This document shows positions 22,039 through 31,176 of a stretch of 64,000 bases of DNA, in pieces (within the stretch, counting starts at the first letter, position 1; each line of letters opens with the position of its first letter). The position numbers and the translations under genes are program-made. The notes below the pieces were generated by a model. The model was not told the origin of the DNA. It was given only the letters and a program-made list of their open reading frames with translations, and did no database searches. The DNA is from Vibrio toranzoniae (lineage in GTDB: Bacteria > Pseudomonadota > Gammaproteobacteria > Enterobacterales > Vibrionaceae), in assembly GCF_024347655.1 (NCBI RefSeq), contig NZ_AP025514.1, forward strand, positions 1,116,001-1,180,000, in the 5' to 3' direction.

Positions 22039-22067
22039 TTTTTAGAACTTAGCTTTTTAGAACTTAG
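22039..22067 (+). repeat. Two 14-base direct repeats after aspS
   Basis: TTTTTAGAACTTAG occurs twice (22039-22052 and 22054-22067) with one base between, just before the aspS terminator. A small tandem duplication is the simplest explanation. Confidence 0.6.
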
Positions 22068-22085
22068 TTTTGCAGTAGAACAATG

Positions 22086-22119
22086 AAATGCCCGTTAATT
22101 TGACGGGCATTTTTTTTTG
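22086..22119 (+). terminator. Rho-independent terminator of aspS
   Basis: Stem ATGCCCGT / ACGGGCAT with a seven-base loop, followed by nine T residues, 81 bases past the aspS stop. Confidence 0.92.
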
Positions 22120-22172
22120 CGTTCGATATACTAAGCTCATAAAGCATGTATAAATAATCAGTATTTGAAGTT

Positions 22173-22694
22173 ATGTCTATTATCTTAGGGATCGACCCTG
22201 GCTCACGCATTACCGGTTACGGTGTTATTCGTCAAAATGGCCGCCACCTCTATTACTTAGGGAGTGGTTGTATTCGCACCTCAGAAAAAGAGTTGCCGGG
22301 TCGACTAAAGCAAATTTATGCGGGTGTAAGTGAAATCATCACTCAATTCCAGCCGGATGTGTTTGCGATAGAGCAGGTCTTCATGGCGAAGAATGCGGAT
22401 TCGGCGCTTAAACTTGGTCAAGCTCGTGGTAGCGCAATAGTAGCGGCTGTAAATGCGGATTTGCCTGTTCATGAATACGCGGCTCGTTTAATTAAGCAAG
22501 CGGTGACCGGTAATGGCGGCGCGGACAAGTCTATGGTTCAGAATATGGTAATGAGCATGCTTAAGCTACCTGCCAAGCCACAGGCCGATGCAGCCGATGC
22601 TCTGGGCGTAGCAATCACTCACGCTAACACCAATAAAACCTTAGTTGCACTTGCTGGTAAAGCAACTGGAGCAAAAAAAGGGCGTTACCGTTAA
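22173..22694 (+). CDS. ruvC: Holliday junction resolvase RuvC
   Basis: This 173-residue endonuclease cuts Holliday junctions symmetrically with the RuvAB motor. The four acidic catalytic residues are all in place: Asp8 in [12 protein letters not shown], Glu67 in FAIEQVF, and Asp139 and Asp142 in [12 protein letters not shown], matching D7/E66/D138/D141 of E. coli with one extra N-terminal residue. It is read with ruvA and ruvB downstream, but a hairpin separates ruvC from ruvA, so ruvAB may also have its own promoter, as in E. coli. Confidence 0.97.
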   Translation: MSIILGIDPGSRITGYGVIRQNGRHLYYLGSGCIRTSEKELPGRLKQIYAGVSEIITQFQPDVFAIEQVFMAKNADSALKLGQARGSAIVAAVNADLPVHEYAARLIKQAVTGNGGADKSMVQNMVMSMLKLPAKPQADAADALGVAITHANTNKTLVALAGKATGAKKGRYR

Positions 22695-22778
22695 CCTAGA
22701 TCTTAGTGCTTTCTTAAAAGCTTGAATAATGCGGCTTCACAAGCCAAGCAAGCGTAAATAAATCACTCTAATAAACAT

Positions 22779-22806
22779 AAAGAACTGGATAAGCATCCAG
22801 TTCTTT
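22779..22806 (+). terminator. Hairpin between ruvC and ruvA
   Basis: Perfect 12-bp stem AAAGAACTGGAT / ATCCAGTTCTTT with a four-base loop, followed by a short T-rich stretch (TTATATTC). It is a probable terminator or attenuator of ruvC transcripts. Confidence 0.6.
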
Positions 22807-22849
22807 TATATTCTGTCCCTCAAATTATGTTCCACCAAGAGAGTGAATT

Positions 22850-23461
22850 GTGATCGGACGTCTACGCGGTATATTAATAGAAAAACAGCCACCAGAGTTA
22901 TTAATCGAAGTGAGTGGCGTTGGCTATGAAGTTCAAATGCCAATGAGCTGTTTTTATGAATTACCAAACGTGGGTGAAGAGGCAATTATCTACACTCACT
23001 TTGTTGTACGTGAAGATGCACAACTGCTTTATGGTTTCAACACTATTAAAGAACGCGCGCTGTTCCGCGAAGTTATCAAAGCGAACGGTGTTGGCCCTAA
23101 GCTTGGCCTTGGTATCCTTTCAGGTATGACGGCTAGCCAGTTTATTCAGAGTGTTGAACGCGAAGATATTTCTACGTTGGTAAAATTGCCGGGTGTTGGT
23201 AAGAAGACGGCAGAGCGGCTTGTTGTTGAAATGAAAGACCGTTTGAAAGGGTGGGGTGTCGGTGATTTGTTCACACCTGCGACGGATGCTGCACCTATTG
23301 ATTCTATGCCGACGGTTCATGATGCTGAAGAAGAAGCGGTAAGTGCACTACTTGCATTAGGTTATAAACCAACTCAAGCTTCTAAGGTTGTTTCTCAAGT
23401 GGCTAAAGAAGGCATGACGAGTGAACAGTTGATTCGCGAAGCATTGAAGTCGATGGTTTAA
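22850..23461 (+). CDS. ruvA: Holliday junction branch migration protein RuvA
   Basis: This 203-residue protein forms tetramers that bind four-way junctions and load the RuvB motor. Domain I ([23 protein letters not shown]...) is an OB fold. Domain II has two helix-hairpin-helix motifs ([12 protein letters not shown] and [16 protein letters not shown]). After a flexible linker, domain III (about 155-203) has the RuvB-binding [22 protein letters not shown] helices. Translation starts at GTG 22850. ruvB follows after 151 bases. Confidence 0.97.
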   Translation: MIGRLRGILIEKQPPELLIEVSGVGYEVQMPMSCFYELPNVGEEAIIYTHFVVREDAQLLYGFNTIKERALFREVIKANGVGPKLGLGILSGMTASQFIQSVEREDISTLVKLPGVGKKTAERLVVEMKDRLKGWGVGDLFTPATDAAPIDSMPTVHDAEEEAVSALLALGYKPTQASKVVSQVAKEGMTSEQLIREALKSMV

Positions 23462-23612
23462 ATAGATCTTACTTTTTTGCAGGGTTTTATATGCTGCAGG
23501 TAAGCCTCCACTATACTGGTGTTCAGCCTTTTCACGTTCAACGTAGTGGACAACAAAACATCGAGTTAGAAATTAGATATAACAGAGTTAGAACTCTCAA
23601 ATTGGAATCCCT

Positions 23613-24629
23613 ATGATTGAAGCAGATCGCCTCATTGCTCCTGATAATCCGGTCTTTAAAGATGAAGATGTTATTGATCGCGCGATACGACCAAAAGCAT
23701 TAGCCGATTATCAAGGTCAGGATCACGTTCGTGGCCAGATGGAGATTTTCATCAAAGCGGCACAATTACGTAGCGAGGCGCTCGATCATCTGCTGATATT
23801 TGGTCCTCCAGGCTTGGGTAAAACCACATTGGCTAACATTGTTGCCAATGAAATGGATGTGAACATACGGACTACTTCAGGGCCTGTGCTAGAAAAAGCG
23901 GGTGACTTAGCGGCATTACTGACAAACCTTGAAGAGAATGATGTGCTGTTCATTGATGAGATTCATCGACTAAGCCCTGTGGTCGAAGAGGTTCTGTATC
24001 CAGCAATGGAAGATTACCAACTGGACATTATGATTGGTGAAGGCCCTGCGGCGCGTTCTATCAAGATCGATCTCCCTCCTTTTACTTTGATCGGCGCAAC
24101 CACTCGTGCTGGTTCGTTGACCTCTCCATTACGTGATCGTTTTGGTATCACTCAACGCCTTGAGTACTATAAAGTTGAAGATCTACAAAATATTGTCCAG
24201 AGAAGTGCAGATTGTCTCGGTCTTTCGATGGAATCAGAAGGCGCGTTAGAAGTTGCTCGCCGTGCGCGTGGTACACCTCGTATTGCTAACCGTTTGCTGC
24301 GTCGTGTACGCGATTACGCAGAGGTCAAAGGGGATGGTCATATTTGTCCTGAGGTTGCTGATAAAGCGCTTAACATGCTGGATGTCGATGCGAAAGGTTT
24401 CGATTACATGGATAGAAAGCTTCTACTTGCAATTATGGAGAAGTTTGGTGGTGGTCCGGTTGGTATCGACAATATGGCAGCCGCAATTGGTGAAGAGAGA
24501 GACACCATTGAAGATGTACTAGAACCCTATTTAATTCAACAAGGTTATTTACAAAGAACTCCACGAGGTCGAATTGCTACCGACAGAGCCTATTTGCACT
24601 TCGGAATAGATAAACCTTCTAATCGTTAA
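23613..24629 (+). CDS. ruvB: Holliday junction branch migration ATPase RuvB
   Basis: This 338-residue AAA+ motor drives branch migration as rings on RuvA-bound junctions. Walker A is GPPGLGKTT (residues 64-72), Walker [11 protein letters not shown], sensor 1 [11 protein letters not shown], arginine-finger region TSPLRDRFG and sensor 2 [13 protein letters not shown]. The C-terminal winged helix ends in [21 protein letters not shown] good terminator follows. The 151 bases before it contain only a weak LexA-like site, which I did not accept. Confidence 0.98.
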   Translation: MIEADRLIAPDNPVFKDEDVIDRAIRPKALADYQGQDHVRGQMEIFIKAAQLRSEALDHLLIFGPPGLGKTTLANIVANEMDVNIRTTSGPVLEKAGDLAALLTNLEENDVLFIDEIHRLSPVVEEVLYPAMEDYQLDIMIGEGPAARSIKIDLPPFTLIGATTRAGSLTSPLRDRFGITQRLEYYKVEDLQNIVQRSADCLGLSMESEGALEVARRARGTPRIANRLLRRVRDYAEVKGDGHICPEVADKALNMLDVDAKGFDYMDRKLLLAIMEKFGGGPVGIDNMAAAIGEERDTIEDVLEPYLIQQGYLQRTPRGRIATDRAYLHFGIDKPSNR

Positions 24630-24642
24630 ATTATTCATTTAT

Positions 24643-24677
24643 AAAAATCCCAGTTGCATAAGCGCTGGGATTTTTTT
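24643..24677 (+). terminator. Rho-independent terminator of ruvB
   Basis: Stem AAAAATCCCAG / CTGGGATTTTTTT with an 11-base loop and a seven-T tail. Confidence 0.88.
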
Positions 24678-24953
24678 GGTTTTTAGTGAATAACAACTCT
24701 TTGAGTTAATCGGTGAAAAGGCTGAGTAGTGGATGTTAAAAGTGGAAACTTTGATTTCAAGTTTGATTTGGTTAACAAAAAATGAAATAAGTTGTCATAT
24801 ATTTTGTTAATACTTTATAGGTAGTTGTAGTTCGTATGTTGAAGTGGTGATGAGCTTTTGTCACAGATATCATGCACTGTTATTAAGACAAGCTAAATTG
24901 GTGTGATTTTAATCATAACTGTTCAAAAATAACTCTAATTTGCTAGAATAAAT

Positions 24954-24967
24954 TTGATACAAATCAA
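24954..24967. promoter_or_regulatory. FNR-type box upstream of cydA
   Basis: TTGATACAAATCAA fits the FNR consensus TTGAT-N4-ATCAA at every fixed position. It lies 216 bases before the cydA start, inside a 505-base gene-free AT-rich stretch (24678-25182) with no other clear content. Cytochrome bd operons are classic FNR/ArcA targets, so control by oxygen is likely. The exact -10 element is unclear. Confidence 0.7.
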
Positions 24968-25182
24968 CGCAGGGTTCTCCCATAAACCTTTTGAAACATA
25001 CTGATTTTACCAGTAATATTAGCGCCAGCTATATTAGCTCATGCTTAACAATAATCTAACTATAACGGTACGTTTTTGCTACAAATTTCAATTTGTAATA
25101 ACAATTGCATAAATTGTTTTAACATGGATTTTTGAGGTGAATAATCACAAAAGTGTCATTCAGCCGACACAAAGGAGTTACC

Positions 25183-26769
25183 ATGATTGATGTTGTTGAT
25201 CTGTCGCGATTGCAGTTTGCATTTACAGCGATGTATCACTTCCTATTTGTTCCACTGACTTTAGGGATGGCGTTTCTACTTGCCATTATGGAGTCAGTTT
25301 ATGTAATGACTGGCAAGCAAATTTACAAGGACATGACTAAGTTCTGGGGTAAATTGTTTGGTATTAACTTTGCTCTTGGTGTAGCGACAGGCTTAACCAT
25401 GGAGTTCCAGTTTGGTACTAACTGGTCATACTATTCTCACTATGTTGGCGACATCTTTGGTGCTCCGTTGGCTATTGAAGCGCTTGTTGCATTCTTCCTA
25501 GAGTCTACTTTTGTTGGTCTTTTCTTCTTCGGTTGGGACAGATTGTCGAAGCGTCAACACTTAGCGGTAACGTGGCTAGTCGCTCTTGGTTCTAACTTTT
25601 CTGCGCTTTGGATATTAGTAGCAAACGGCTGGATGCAAAACCCAGTGGGTGCGGAATTTAACTTTGAAACGATGCGTATGGAAATGGTGAGCTTCGCAGA
25701 AGTTGTACTAAACCCAGTAGCACAGGTTAAATTCGTACACACAGTAGCGTCTGGTTACACAACGGGTGCTATGTTCATCCTTGGTATCAGCTCATACTAC
25801 ATTCTTAAAGGTCGTGATCTTGCCTTTGCACGTCGTTCTTTTGCGATTGCAGCATCATTTGGTATGGCCGCGATTTTATCAGTAATCGTACTAGGTGATG
25901 AATCTGGTTACGAGCTTGGTGAAGTTCAAAAAGTGAAGCTAGCTGCTGTTGAAGCAGAGTGGCACACGGAAGAAGCGCCAGCCGCATTTACTGTTTTTGG
26001 TATTCCAAATCAAGAAACAATGAATACTGACTACGCAATTAAAATTCCTTACGTAATGGGTATCATCGCAACACGTTCTCTTGATAAGGAAGTAACGGGT
26101 CTGCGTGACTTACGTGATGACCACGTTGATCGTATCCGCACGGGTATGTATGCGTACGATTTGCTTGAAAAGCTACGTGCAGGCGACAAGTCTGAAGAAA
26201 ATATGGCGGCTTTCGATGAAGTAAAAGGTGATTTAGGTTACGGCTTGCTTCTTAAGCGCTACACAGACGACGTTGTTGATGCAACAGAAGAGCAAATCCA
26301 AATGGCCGCGGATGATTCAATCCCAACGGTTTGGCCTCTATTCTGGTCATTCCGTCTAATGGTTGCTTGTGGCTTCATTATGCTGTTTGTATTCGGTGCT
26401 GCATTTGTTCAAACATGCCGTCAGAAGATCGAACAAAAACCATGGATTCTTAGAGCTGCACTATTCTCAATTCCATTGCCTTGGATTGCGATTGAAGCAG
26501 GTTGGTTCGTTGCTGAGTTTGGTCGTCAACCGTGGGCGGTTGGTGAAATTCTACCAGTTAACGTTGCTGCATCAGCATTAACTATTGAACAGCTTTGGAG
26601 TTCTCTATTCGCAATTCTTGCACTGTACACCGTGTTCTTGATTGCAGAAGTTTACCTAATGCTGAAATTCGCGCGTAAAGGTCCAAGTAGTCTAAAGACA
26701 GGCCGTTATCACTTCGAACAAAACGATAACTCTGTTGAAGACAAAGTTAGCCGTTCAGTCGAAGTATAA
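25183..26769 (+). CDS. cydA: Cytochrome bd-I ubiquinol oxidase subunit I
   Basis: This 528-residue polytopic inner-membrane subunit carries haems b558, b595 and d and oxidises ubiquinol with high oxygen affinity. The sequence is nearly collinear with E. coli CydA: His19 in [11 protein letters not shown], the His in [10 protein letters not shown] (His186 by alignment), a Q-loop (about 250-330), and the [12 protein letters not shown] block. I start at ATG 25183, preceded by AAAGGAG, giving [12 protein letters not shown]; the longer frame from 25153 adds a non-homologous decapeptide. It is first of cydA-cydB-cydX-ybgE and has the FNR-type box upstream. Confidence 0.97.
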   Translation: MIDVVDLSRLQFAFTAMYHFLFVPLTLGMAFLLAIMESVYVMTGKQIYKDMTKFWGKLFGINFALGVATGLTMEFQFGTNWSYYSHYVGDIFGAPLAIEALVAFFLESTFVGLFFFGWDRLSKRQHLAVTWLVALGSNFSALWILVANGWMQNPVGAEFNFETMRMEMVSFAEVVLNPVAQVKFVHTVASGYTTGAMFILGISSYYILKGRDLAFARRSFAIAASFGMAAILSVIVLGDESGYELGEVQKVKLAAVEAEWHTEEAPAAFTVFGIPNQETMNTDYAIKIPYVMGIIATRSLDKEVTGLRDLRDDHVDRIRTGMYAYDLLEKLRAGDKSEENMAAFDEVKGDLGYGLLLKRYTDDVVDATEEQIQMAADDSIPTVWPLFWSFRLMVACGFIMLFVFGAAFVQTCRQKIEQKPWILRAALFSIPLPWIAIEAGWFVAEFGRQPWAVGEILPVNVAASALTIEQLWSSLFAILALYTVFLIAEVYLMLKFARKGPSSLKTGRYHFEQNDNSVEDKVSRSVEV

Positions 26770-26782
26770 GTGAGGGAATATT

Positions 26783-27919
26783 ATGTTTGATTACGAAAGC
26801 TTACGACTTATTTGGTGGGTACTGATCGGTGTTCTACTGGTTGGTTTCGCCGTAACTGATGGCTTTGATATGGGTGTTGCAGCCCTTTCTCCTGTTATCG
26901 GTAAGAGTGACACAGAACGTCGTGTCATGATTAACACTATTGCACCGCACTGGGATGGTAACCAAGTTTGGTTAATCACGGCGGGTGGTGCATTGTTTGC
27001 TGCATGGCCTCTGGTTTATGCGACGTCTTTCTCTGGTTTCTACTTTGCAATGTACGCGACGTTAGCCGCGCTTTGGCTACGTCCACTTGCTCTTGATTAC
27101 CGTTCTAAGATTGAAAATCCAAAATGGCGTAAAGCTTGGGACTACGCACTTTGCTGCAGTGGTACAGTGCCGCCAATCATTTTCGGTGTGGCATTTGGTA
27201 ACCTACTACAAGGTGTACCATTCGACCTGAATGACTTAATGATGTCTAAGTACCATGGCACATTCTTCGCTTTACTAAACCCGTTTGCATTGCTTTGTGG
27301 TGTGTTAGCTCTGATGTTGTTCGTTATGCAAGGTGCAACATGGCTTCAAATGAAGACAACAGAGGAATTACATAACCGTGCTCGTCTTGTCGCTCAGATT
27401 TCAGGCCTTGTTGCTATTGTTCTGTTCGTTATTGGTGGTTTCTGGGTTCAGTCTATTGAAGGTTATGTAATCACAAGCACGATTGACACCTTTGCAGATT
27501 CGAACCCATTAAACAAAGAGGTATCACTTCAAGTTGGTGCTTGGATGACAAACTTCGAAACGTATCCTGCAATGTGGGCAGCGCCAATTCTTGGTGTCGC
27601 AATGCCTCTATTAGCTGTGATTGCATCTCGCTTTGAGCGTGGTGGCTTTGCGTTCTTGTTCTCGAGCCTATCTAACGCTGGTGTTATCCTAACGGCTGGT
27701 TTTGCAATGTTCCCATTCGTAATGCCATCAAGTTTGAACCCTAACCATAGTTTGACTATGTGGGATTCAACAGCGAGTGAACTAACACTTGGTTTGATGA
27801 CAATGGTTGCTGCGGTAATGGTTCCTGTGATTCTTGGCTACACAACTTGGACATACTACAAAATGTTCGGTCGTCTGGATAAGAAACACATCGAAGATAA
27901 CGACGTTTCAGCTTACTAA
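26783..27919 (+). CDS. cydB: Cytochrome bd-I ubiquinol oxidase subunit II
   Basis: This 378-residue inner-membrane subunit pairs with CydA and has eight or nine predicted helices. Signature stretches are YESLRLIWWVLIGVLLVGFA, TDGFDMGVAAL, APHWDGNQVWLIT and GGALFAAWPLVYATSFSG near the N-terminus. Length equals E. coli CydB (379). It starts 13 bases after cydA, with GAGGGAAT as ribosome-binding site, and is followed by the cydX small gene. Confidence 0.97.
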   Translation: MFDYESLRLIWWVLIGVLLVGFAVTDGFDMGVAALSPVIGKSDTERRVMINTIAPHWDGNQVWLITAGGALFAAWPLVYATSFSGFYFAMYATLAALWLRPLALDYRSKIENPKWRKAWDYALCCSGTVPPIIFGVAFGNLLQGVPFDLNDLMMSKYHGTFFALLNPFALLCGVLALMLFVMQGATWLQMKTTEELHNRARLVAQISGLVAIVLFVIGGFWVQSIEGYVITSTIDTFADSNPLNKEVSLQVGAWMTNFETYPAMWAAPILGVAMPLLAVIASRFERGGFAFLFSSLSNAGVILTAGFAMFPFVMPSSLNPNHSLTMWDSTASELTLGLMTMVAAVMVPVILGYTTWTYYKMFGRLDKKHIEDNDVSAY

Positions 27920-27950
27920 GCTAGAAGTGAAATAACTTAGGAGAAATTTT

Positions 27951-28058
27951 ATGTGGTATTTCGCATGGATTTTGGGTGTACTTCTAGCATGTGCATTCGG
28001 CATCATTAATGCTCTTTGGCTTGAGCATTCAGAAATGATGGACAAGGACAGTGAGTAA
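27951..28058 (+). CDS. cydX: Cytochrome bd-I accessory subunit CydX
   Basis: This 35-residue single-helix protein (MWYFAWILGVLLACAFGIIN, then ALWLEHSE...) closely matches E. coli CydX, which stabilises the haem sites of cytochrome bd. It has a clear GGAGAAA ribosome-binding site 8 bases before the ATG. It follows cydB by 31 bases and overlaps the ybgE start by 8 bases. It is too short for common ORF cut-offs and easily missed. Confidence 0.95.
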   Translation: MWYFAWILGVLLACAFGIINALWLEHSEMMDKDSE

Positions 28059-28353
28059 TCTCGCAGAACAAATCGCTAAACTGCATCAACCAATGGATAA
28101 GACTCTGTTACGAGTTTTATCCCTGATATTGGGTTTCATGCATGTGGGTTTAGTGATGTGGGATCCTGAAGCGTATGCGACAAGTATCGGAGGTTTTAAC
28201 GCGATCATTGGGCCAATGTTTATCTGGGCTGTGTGCTCAAGCATGGTTTTCGGTATCGGGTTTAAGCCAAGAGCTTGGGTCTGGCAGCTGTTGTTTAGCC
28301 CATACGTTTCACTCACCATTTTGCTCTACCTAACGGTGCTACGCTTTATCTGA
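28051..28353 (+). CDS. ybgE: Cyd operon protein YbgE
   Basis: This 100-residue inner-membrane protein has three predicted helices (about 22-38, 46-66 and 76-97) and the YbgE pattern MDKTLLRVLSLILGFMHVGL, WDPEAYA and KPRAWVWQLLFSPY. It is regularly encoded in cytochrome bd operons, but its role is not settled. It starts at GTG 28051, inside the end of cydX. The operon terminator follows at 28413. Confidence 0.9.
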   Translation: MSNLAEQIAKLHQPMDKTLLRVLSLILGFMHVGLVMWDPEAYATSIGGFNAIIGPMFIWAVCSSMVFGIGFKPRAWVWQLLFSPYVSLTILLYLTVLRFI

Positions 28354-28412
28354 AAGGTAATAGTTTAGGTTCATATCAAAGCGAACTTTTTATACTTGTT
28401 GGGTTTTTAGTC

Positions 28413-28447
28413 AAAAAGAGGTCATCTTATACAGATGGCCTCTTTTT
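28413..28447 (+). terminator. Terminator of the cyd operon
   Basis: Stem AAAAAGAGGTCATC / GATGGCCTCTTTTTT with one G-U pair and a T run, 60 bases past ybgE. Confidence 0.85.
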
Positions 28448-28543
28448 TCGTCTGTTAAATCAAAAATTCATTGCCATATACTATTAATGAAAATGAGTTA
28501 GGTTATAGTAATATCTTTATCGTTTTTAGGTTGTGGTATCAAT

Positions 28544-28963
28544 TTGCAAGGATTATCTAAGCCGTTTAAGTGGCCAGTAACCGTATATTACGAAGACACC
28601 GATGCGGGTGGCGTGGTGTACCATTCTAATTATCTCAAGTTTTTTGAACGCGCTCGAACCGAGATGTTGCGCTCGATTGGGGTCTCTCAGCAAGTATTGT
28701 TAGAACAAAGCATCGGTTTTGTCGTCCGACATATGGAGATAGATTTTATTCAAGGCGCGCGCCTTGATGATTCTTTACAAGTTATTACTAATATTTACGA
28801 ATTGAAGCGAGCTACCTTGGTCTTCTGTCAAGAGATCGTAAATCCTGATGGCAAAGCATTGTGTAAAGCACTGGTTAAGGTAGCATGTATAGACAATCAA
28901 AAAATGAAACCCAAGGCAATGCCAACATTTATTCTTACGGAGCTAACGAATAGTGACTGCTGA
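28544..28963 (+). CDS. ybgC: Acyl-CoA thioesterase YbgC (Tol-Pal associated)
   Basis: This 139-residue hot-dog-fold thioesterase has the catalytic block [28 protein letters not shown], shown here only as a region (about residues 15-42), with the Asp in EDTDAGG. E. coli YbgC acts on short-chain or malonyl acyl-CoAs and is linked to the Tol-Pal cluster. The start is TTG at 28544, with only a distant AGG; no ATG or GTG in this frame lies nearer the family N-terminus ([13 protein letters not shown] matches E. coli FRWPVRVYYED). It overlaps tolQ by 11 bases. Confidence 0.92.
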   Translation: MQGLSKPFKWPVTVYYEDTDAGGVVYHSNYLKFFERARTEMLRSIGVSQQVLLEQSIGFVVRHMEIDFIQGARLDDSLQVITNIYELKRATLVFCQEIVNPDGKALCKALVKVACIDNQKMKPKAMPTFILTELTNSDC

Positions 28964-29636
28964 AATCTCAATATTAGGCCTAATTTTAGAAGCTAGCTTT
29001 CTAGTTAAAATGGTCATGCTAATCCTAATGGGCATGTCTGTTGTTTCTTGGGCAATGATCATAAAAAGAAGTAAAGTGTTATCGCAAGCTTCTAAACAAA
29101 CTGAAGTGTTTGAAGATAAATTTTGGTCTGGTGTTGACCTAGCTAAGTTGTATCAGGAAAGCAATAAGCGCAAAGATGAGCTGTCTGGTACTGAAGAGAT
29201 TTTTTACGAAGGCTTCACCGAGTTTGCTCGCCTTCGCAAATCCAACGCTACTTCTCCTGACTTTATTATGGAAGGCACTGGGCGTGCAATGCGCGTTGCA
29301 GTAGCCCGTGAAGTAGACGAGCTAGAAACTAACTTACCTTTCTTAGCGACAGTCGGTTCTATCAGTCCTTATATAGGCCTATTTGGTACGGTTTGGGGCA
29401 TTATGCACTCATTCATCGCATTGGGTGAAGTGAAACAAGCGACACTCGCAATGGTTGCTCCTGGTATTGCAGAAGCACTTATTGCAACGGCAATGGGTCT
29501 GTTCGCCGCAATTCCTGCAGTAATGGCGTACAACCGCTTCAGCAGCCGAGTAGGTAAGCTAGAACACAACTACGCGACTTTCTCTGAAGAGTTTCACAGT
29601 ATTCTTCACCGTCAAGCGATGGCTGGCAGGGAATAA
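28953..29636 (+). CDS. tolQ: Tol-Pal system protein TolQ
   Basis: This 227-residue inner-membrane proton-channel subunit belongs to the MotA/ExbB/TolQ family. Helix 1 is at about 15-35, then a large cytoplasmic loop, and helices 2 and 3 are at about 128-150 and 165-190 ([21 protein letters not shown] and [19 protein letters not shown] regions). With TolR it energises TolA to keep the outer membrane attached during division. The start is GTG at 28953, overlapping ybgC, so translation is coupled. tolR follows 3 bases later. Confidence 0.96.
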   Translation: MTAEISILGLILEASFLVKMVMLILMGMSVVSWAMIIKRSKVLSQASKQTEVFEDKFWSGVDLAKLYQESNKRKDELSGTEEIFYEGFTEFARLRKSNATSPDFIMEGTGRAMRVAVAREVDELETNLPFLATVGSISPYIGLFGTVWGIMHSFIALGEVKQATLAMVAPGIAEALIATAMGLFAAIPAVMAYNRFSSRVGKLEHNYATFSEEFHSILHRQAMAGRE

Positions 29637-29639
29637 TCG

Positions 29640-30083
29640 ATGGCTGGATACCAACCTAAAAAACGCAAAATGACCGCAGAGATTAACGTTGTACCTTACA
29701 TTGACGTTATGCTTGTTTTGCTGATCATTTTTATGGTGACTTCACCGTTTGTAACTCAAGGTGTCGACGTTGAGCTGCCTCAGGCTTCAACCGCTAAGTC
29801 TGCACAAGATCTTCTGGGTGACGATAACGCGAGTTTTATTATTGTTGAAGTGAACAAAGACGGTGAGCTTGGTTTAAGTGTGAATAACGAAGAAGTACAG
29901 CGTGGTTTATCATTGGAAGATATTATCGTCCGAGTGAAAGCTGAGTTGTCTTTGAAGCCAAACTCTCCAGTGGCGGTTGGTGGTGATGCCGCAACGCCTT
30001 ACGCTGAAGTGGTTTTACTACTTGATGAATTAAGCCGTGCAGGTGTGCCAAAGGTTGGCCTTTTAACGGATATAAGGGAATAG
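29640..30083 (+). CDS. tolR: Tol-Pal system protein TolR
   Basis: This 147-residue single-pass ExbD/TolR protein has a helix at residues about 17-38 (VVPYIDVMLVLLIIFMVTSP) and the proton-relay Asp22, equivalent to Asp23 in E. coli. The periplasmic domain follows, ending VPKVGLLTD. It forms the stator with TolQ. It sits 3 bases after tolQ and 13 before tolA. Confidence 0.96.
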   Translation: MAGYQPKKRKMTAEINVVPYIDVMLVLLIIFMVTSPFVTQGVDVELPQASTAKSAQDLLGDDNASFIIVEVNKDGELGLSVNNEEVQRGLSLEDIIVRVKAELSLKPNSPVAVGGDAATPYAEVVLLLDELSRAGVPKVGLLTDIRE

Positions 30084-30096
30084 CTCCGTAGCATTC

Positions 30097-31164
30097 ATGA
30101 AAGCGACTAATAAGAAATCCAATAATTTTAGATCACCGCTTCTTATTTCACTTGGGCTGCACGTCATTTTATTTGTTGCGCTCATTTGGGGAGCGGACTT
30201 CACGATGTCAGAACCTAAGCCAACTGGCCAGATGGTTCAGGCTGTAGTGATTGATCCTCAGTTGGTTCGCCAGCAAGCTCAACAGATTCGTCAACAGCGA
30301 GAAGCGGCGAGTAAGAAGGAGCAAGAGCGTTTAGACAAACTCAGACGTGAAAGCGAAAGACTTGAAAAGAATCGAAAAGCTGAAGAAGAAAACATTCGTA
30401 AGCTAAAAGAACAGCAAGCTAAAGAAGCAAAAGCAACTCGTGAAGCTGAAAAGCGTCGAGTTGAAAAAGAAAAACAACGTAAAGTCGAAGAAGCGCGTTT
30501 ACAGCAAGAAAAAAAGAAAGCCGCTAAAGCAGAAGCTGACCGTAAGCTGAAAGAAGCGGCGTTGGTGAAAGCTGAAAATGAGCGTAAAGCCAAAGAAGCA
30601 GCAATCGCAAAAGCTGAACAGGAACGCGTGGCAAAAGAAAAAGCCGCGCAAGAGGCTGCTGAAAAAGCTCGTAAAGAAAAAGAAGCCGCTGAACGTGCTG
30701 AAAAGCAACGCATAGCCAAAGAGAAAGAGGCAGCAGCGGCAGCAGAGAAAGCCCGTAAGGAGAAGGAAGCGGCAGCAAGAGCTGAAAAAGAGCGTAAACA
30801 GCAAGAAGCAGCATTGAATGACATCTTTGAAGGGCTTGAAACAGAGGCGACGCAGAACTCTTCAGCAAGACAACAATTTATTAGTGATGAAGCTCAGCGT
30901 TACGGTGCTATTTATACCCAACTGATTCAGCAGAACCTTTTGTTAGAGGACAGCTACAGAGGACGATCGTGCCGAGTTAACCTTAAGCTTATTCCAACGG
31001 GCTCAAATGCTATTTTGGGGAGCTTAAGTATCTTGGATGGTGATAGTCGTTTGTGCGCCGCAACCAAGCGTGCGGTGGCACAAGTGCAATCGTACCCATT
31101 GCCTAAAGACCCAGACATTGTGAAATCACTGAAAGACATTAACTTAACTGTATCACCAGAGTAG
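30097..31164 (+). CDS. tolA: Tol-Pal system protein TolA
   Basis: This 355-residue protein spans the periplasm. Domain I is an N-terminal anchor helix (about 14-32, LLISLGLHVILFVALIWG). Domain II (about 50-245) is a long Ala/Lys/Glu helix with repeated AEKARKEKEAA-type units. Domain III (about 250-355) is globular with two Cys (CRVNLKL, SRLCAATKR) that probably form a disulfide, and it contacts TolB/Pal. It is shorter than E. coli TolA (421), mainly in the repeat helix. The repetitive codons produce long antisense open frames with no meaning. Confidence 0.95.
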   Translation: MKATNKKSNNFRSPLLISLGLHVILFVALIWGADFTMSEPKPTGQMVQAVVIDPQLVRQQAQQIRQQREAASKKEQERLDKLRRESERLEKNRKAEEENIRKLKEQQAKEAKATREAEKRRVEKEKQRKVEEARLQQEKKKAAKAEADRKLKEAALVKAENERKAKEAAIAKAEQERVAKEKAAQEAAEKARKEKEAAERAEKQRIAKEKEAAAAAEKARKEKEAAARAEKERKQQEAALNDIFEGLETEATQNSSARQQFISDEAQRYGAIYTQLIQQNLLLEDSYRGRSCRVNLKLIPTGSNAILGSLSILDGDSRLCAATKRAVAQVQSYPLPKDPDIVKSLKDINLTVSPE

Positions 31165-31176
31165 AAGGACGAACTT

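Noticed and set aside
23511..23526. LexA-like site before ruvB (CTAT-N8-TCAG)
   Set aside because: Two of the eight core bases differ from CTGT-N8-ACAG, so SOS control of ruvB here cannot be claimed from the sequence.
24902..24917. CRP-like site TGTGA-N6-TCATA upstream of cydA
   Set aside because: One half-site is imperfect and the stretch is AT-rich; such matches are common by chance, and the nearby FNR box is much stronger.
30291..30868. Long minus-strand open frames opposite tolA
   Set aside because: They arise from the repetitive Ala/Lys/Glu codons of the TolA helix, have biased Ser/Phe/Leu composition, and match no protein type.
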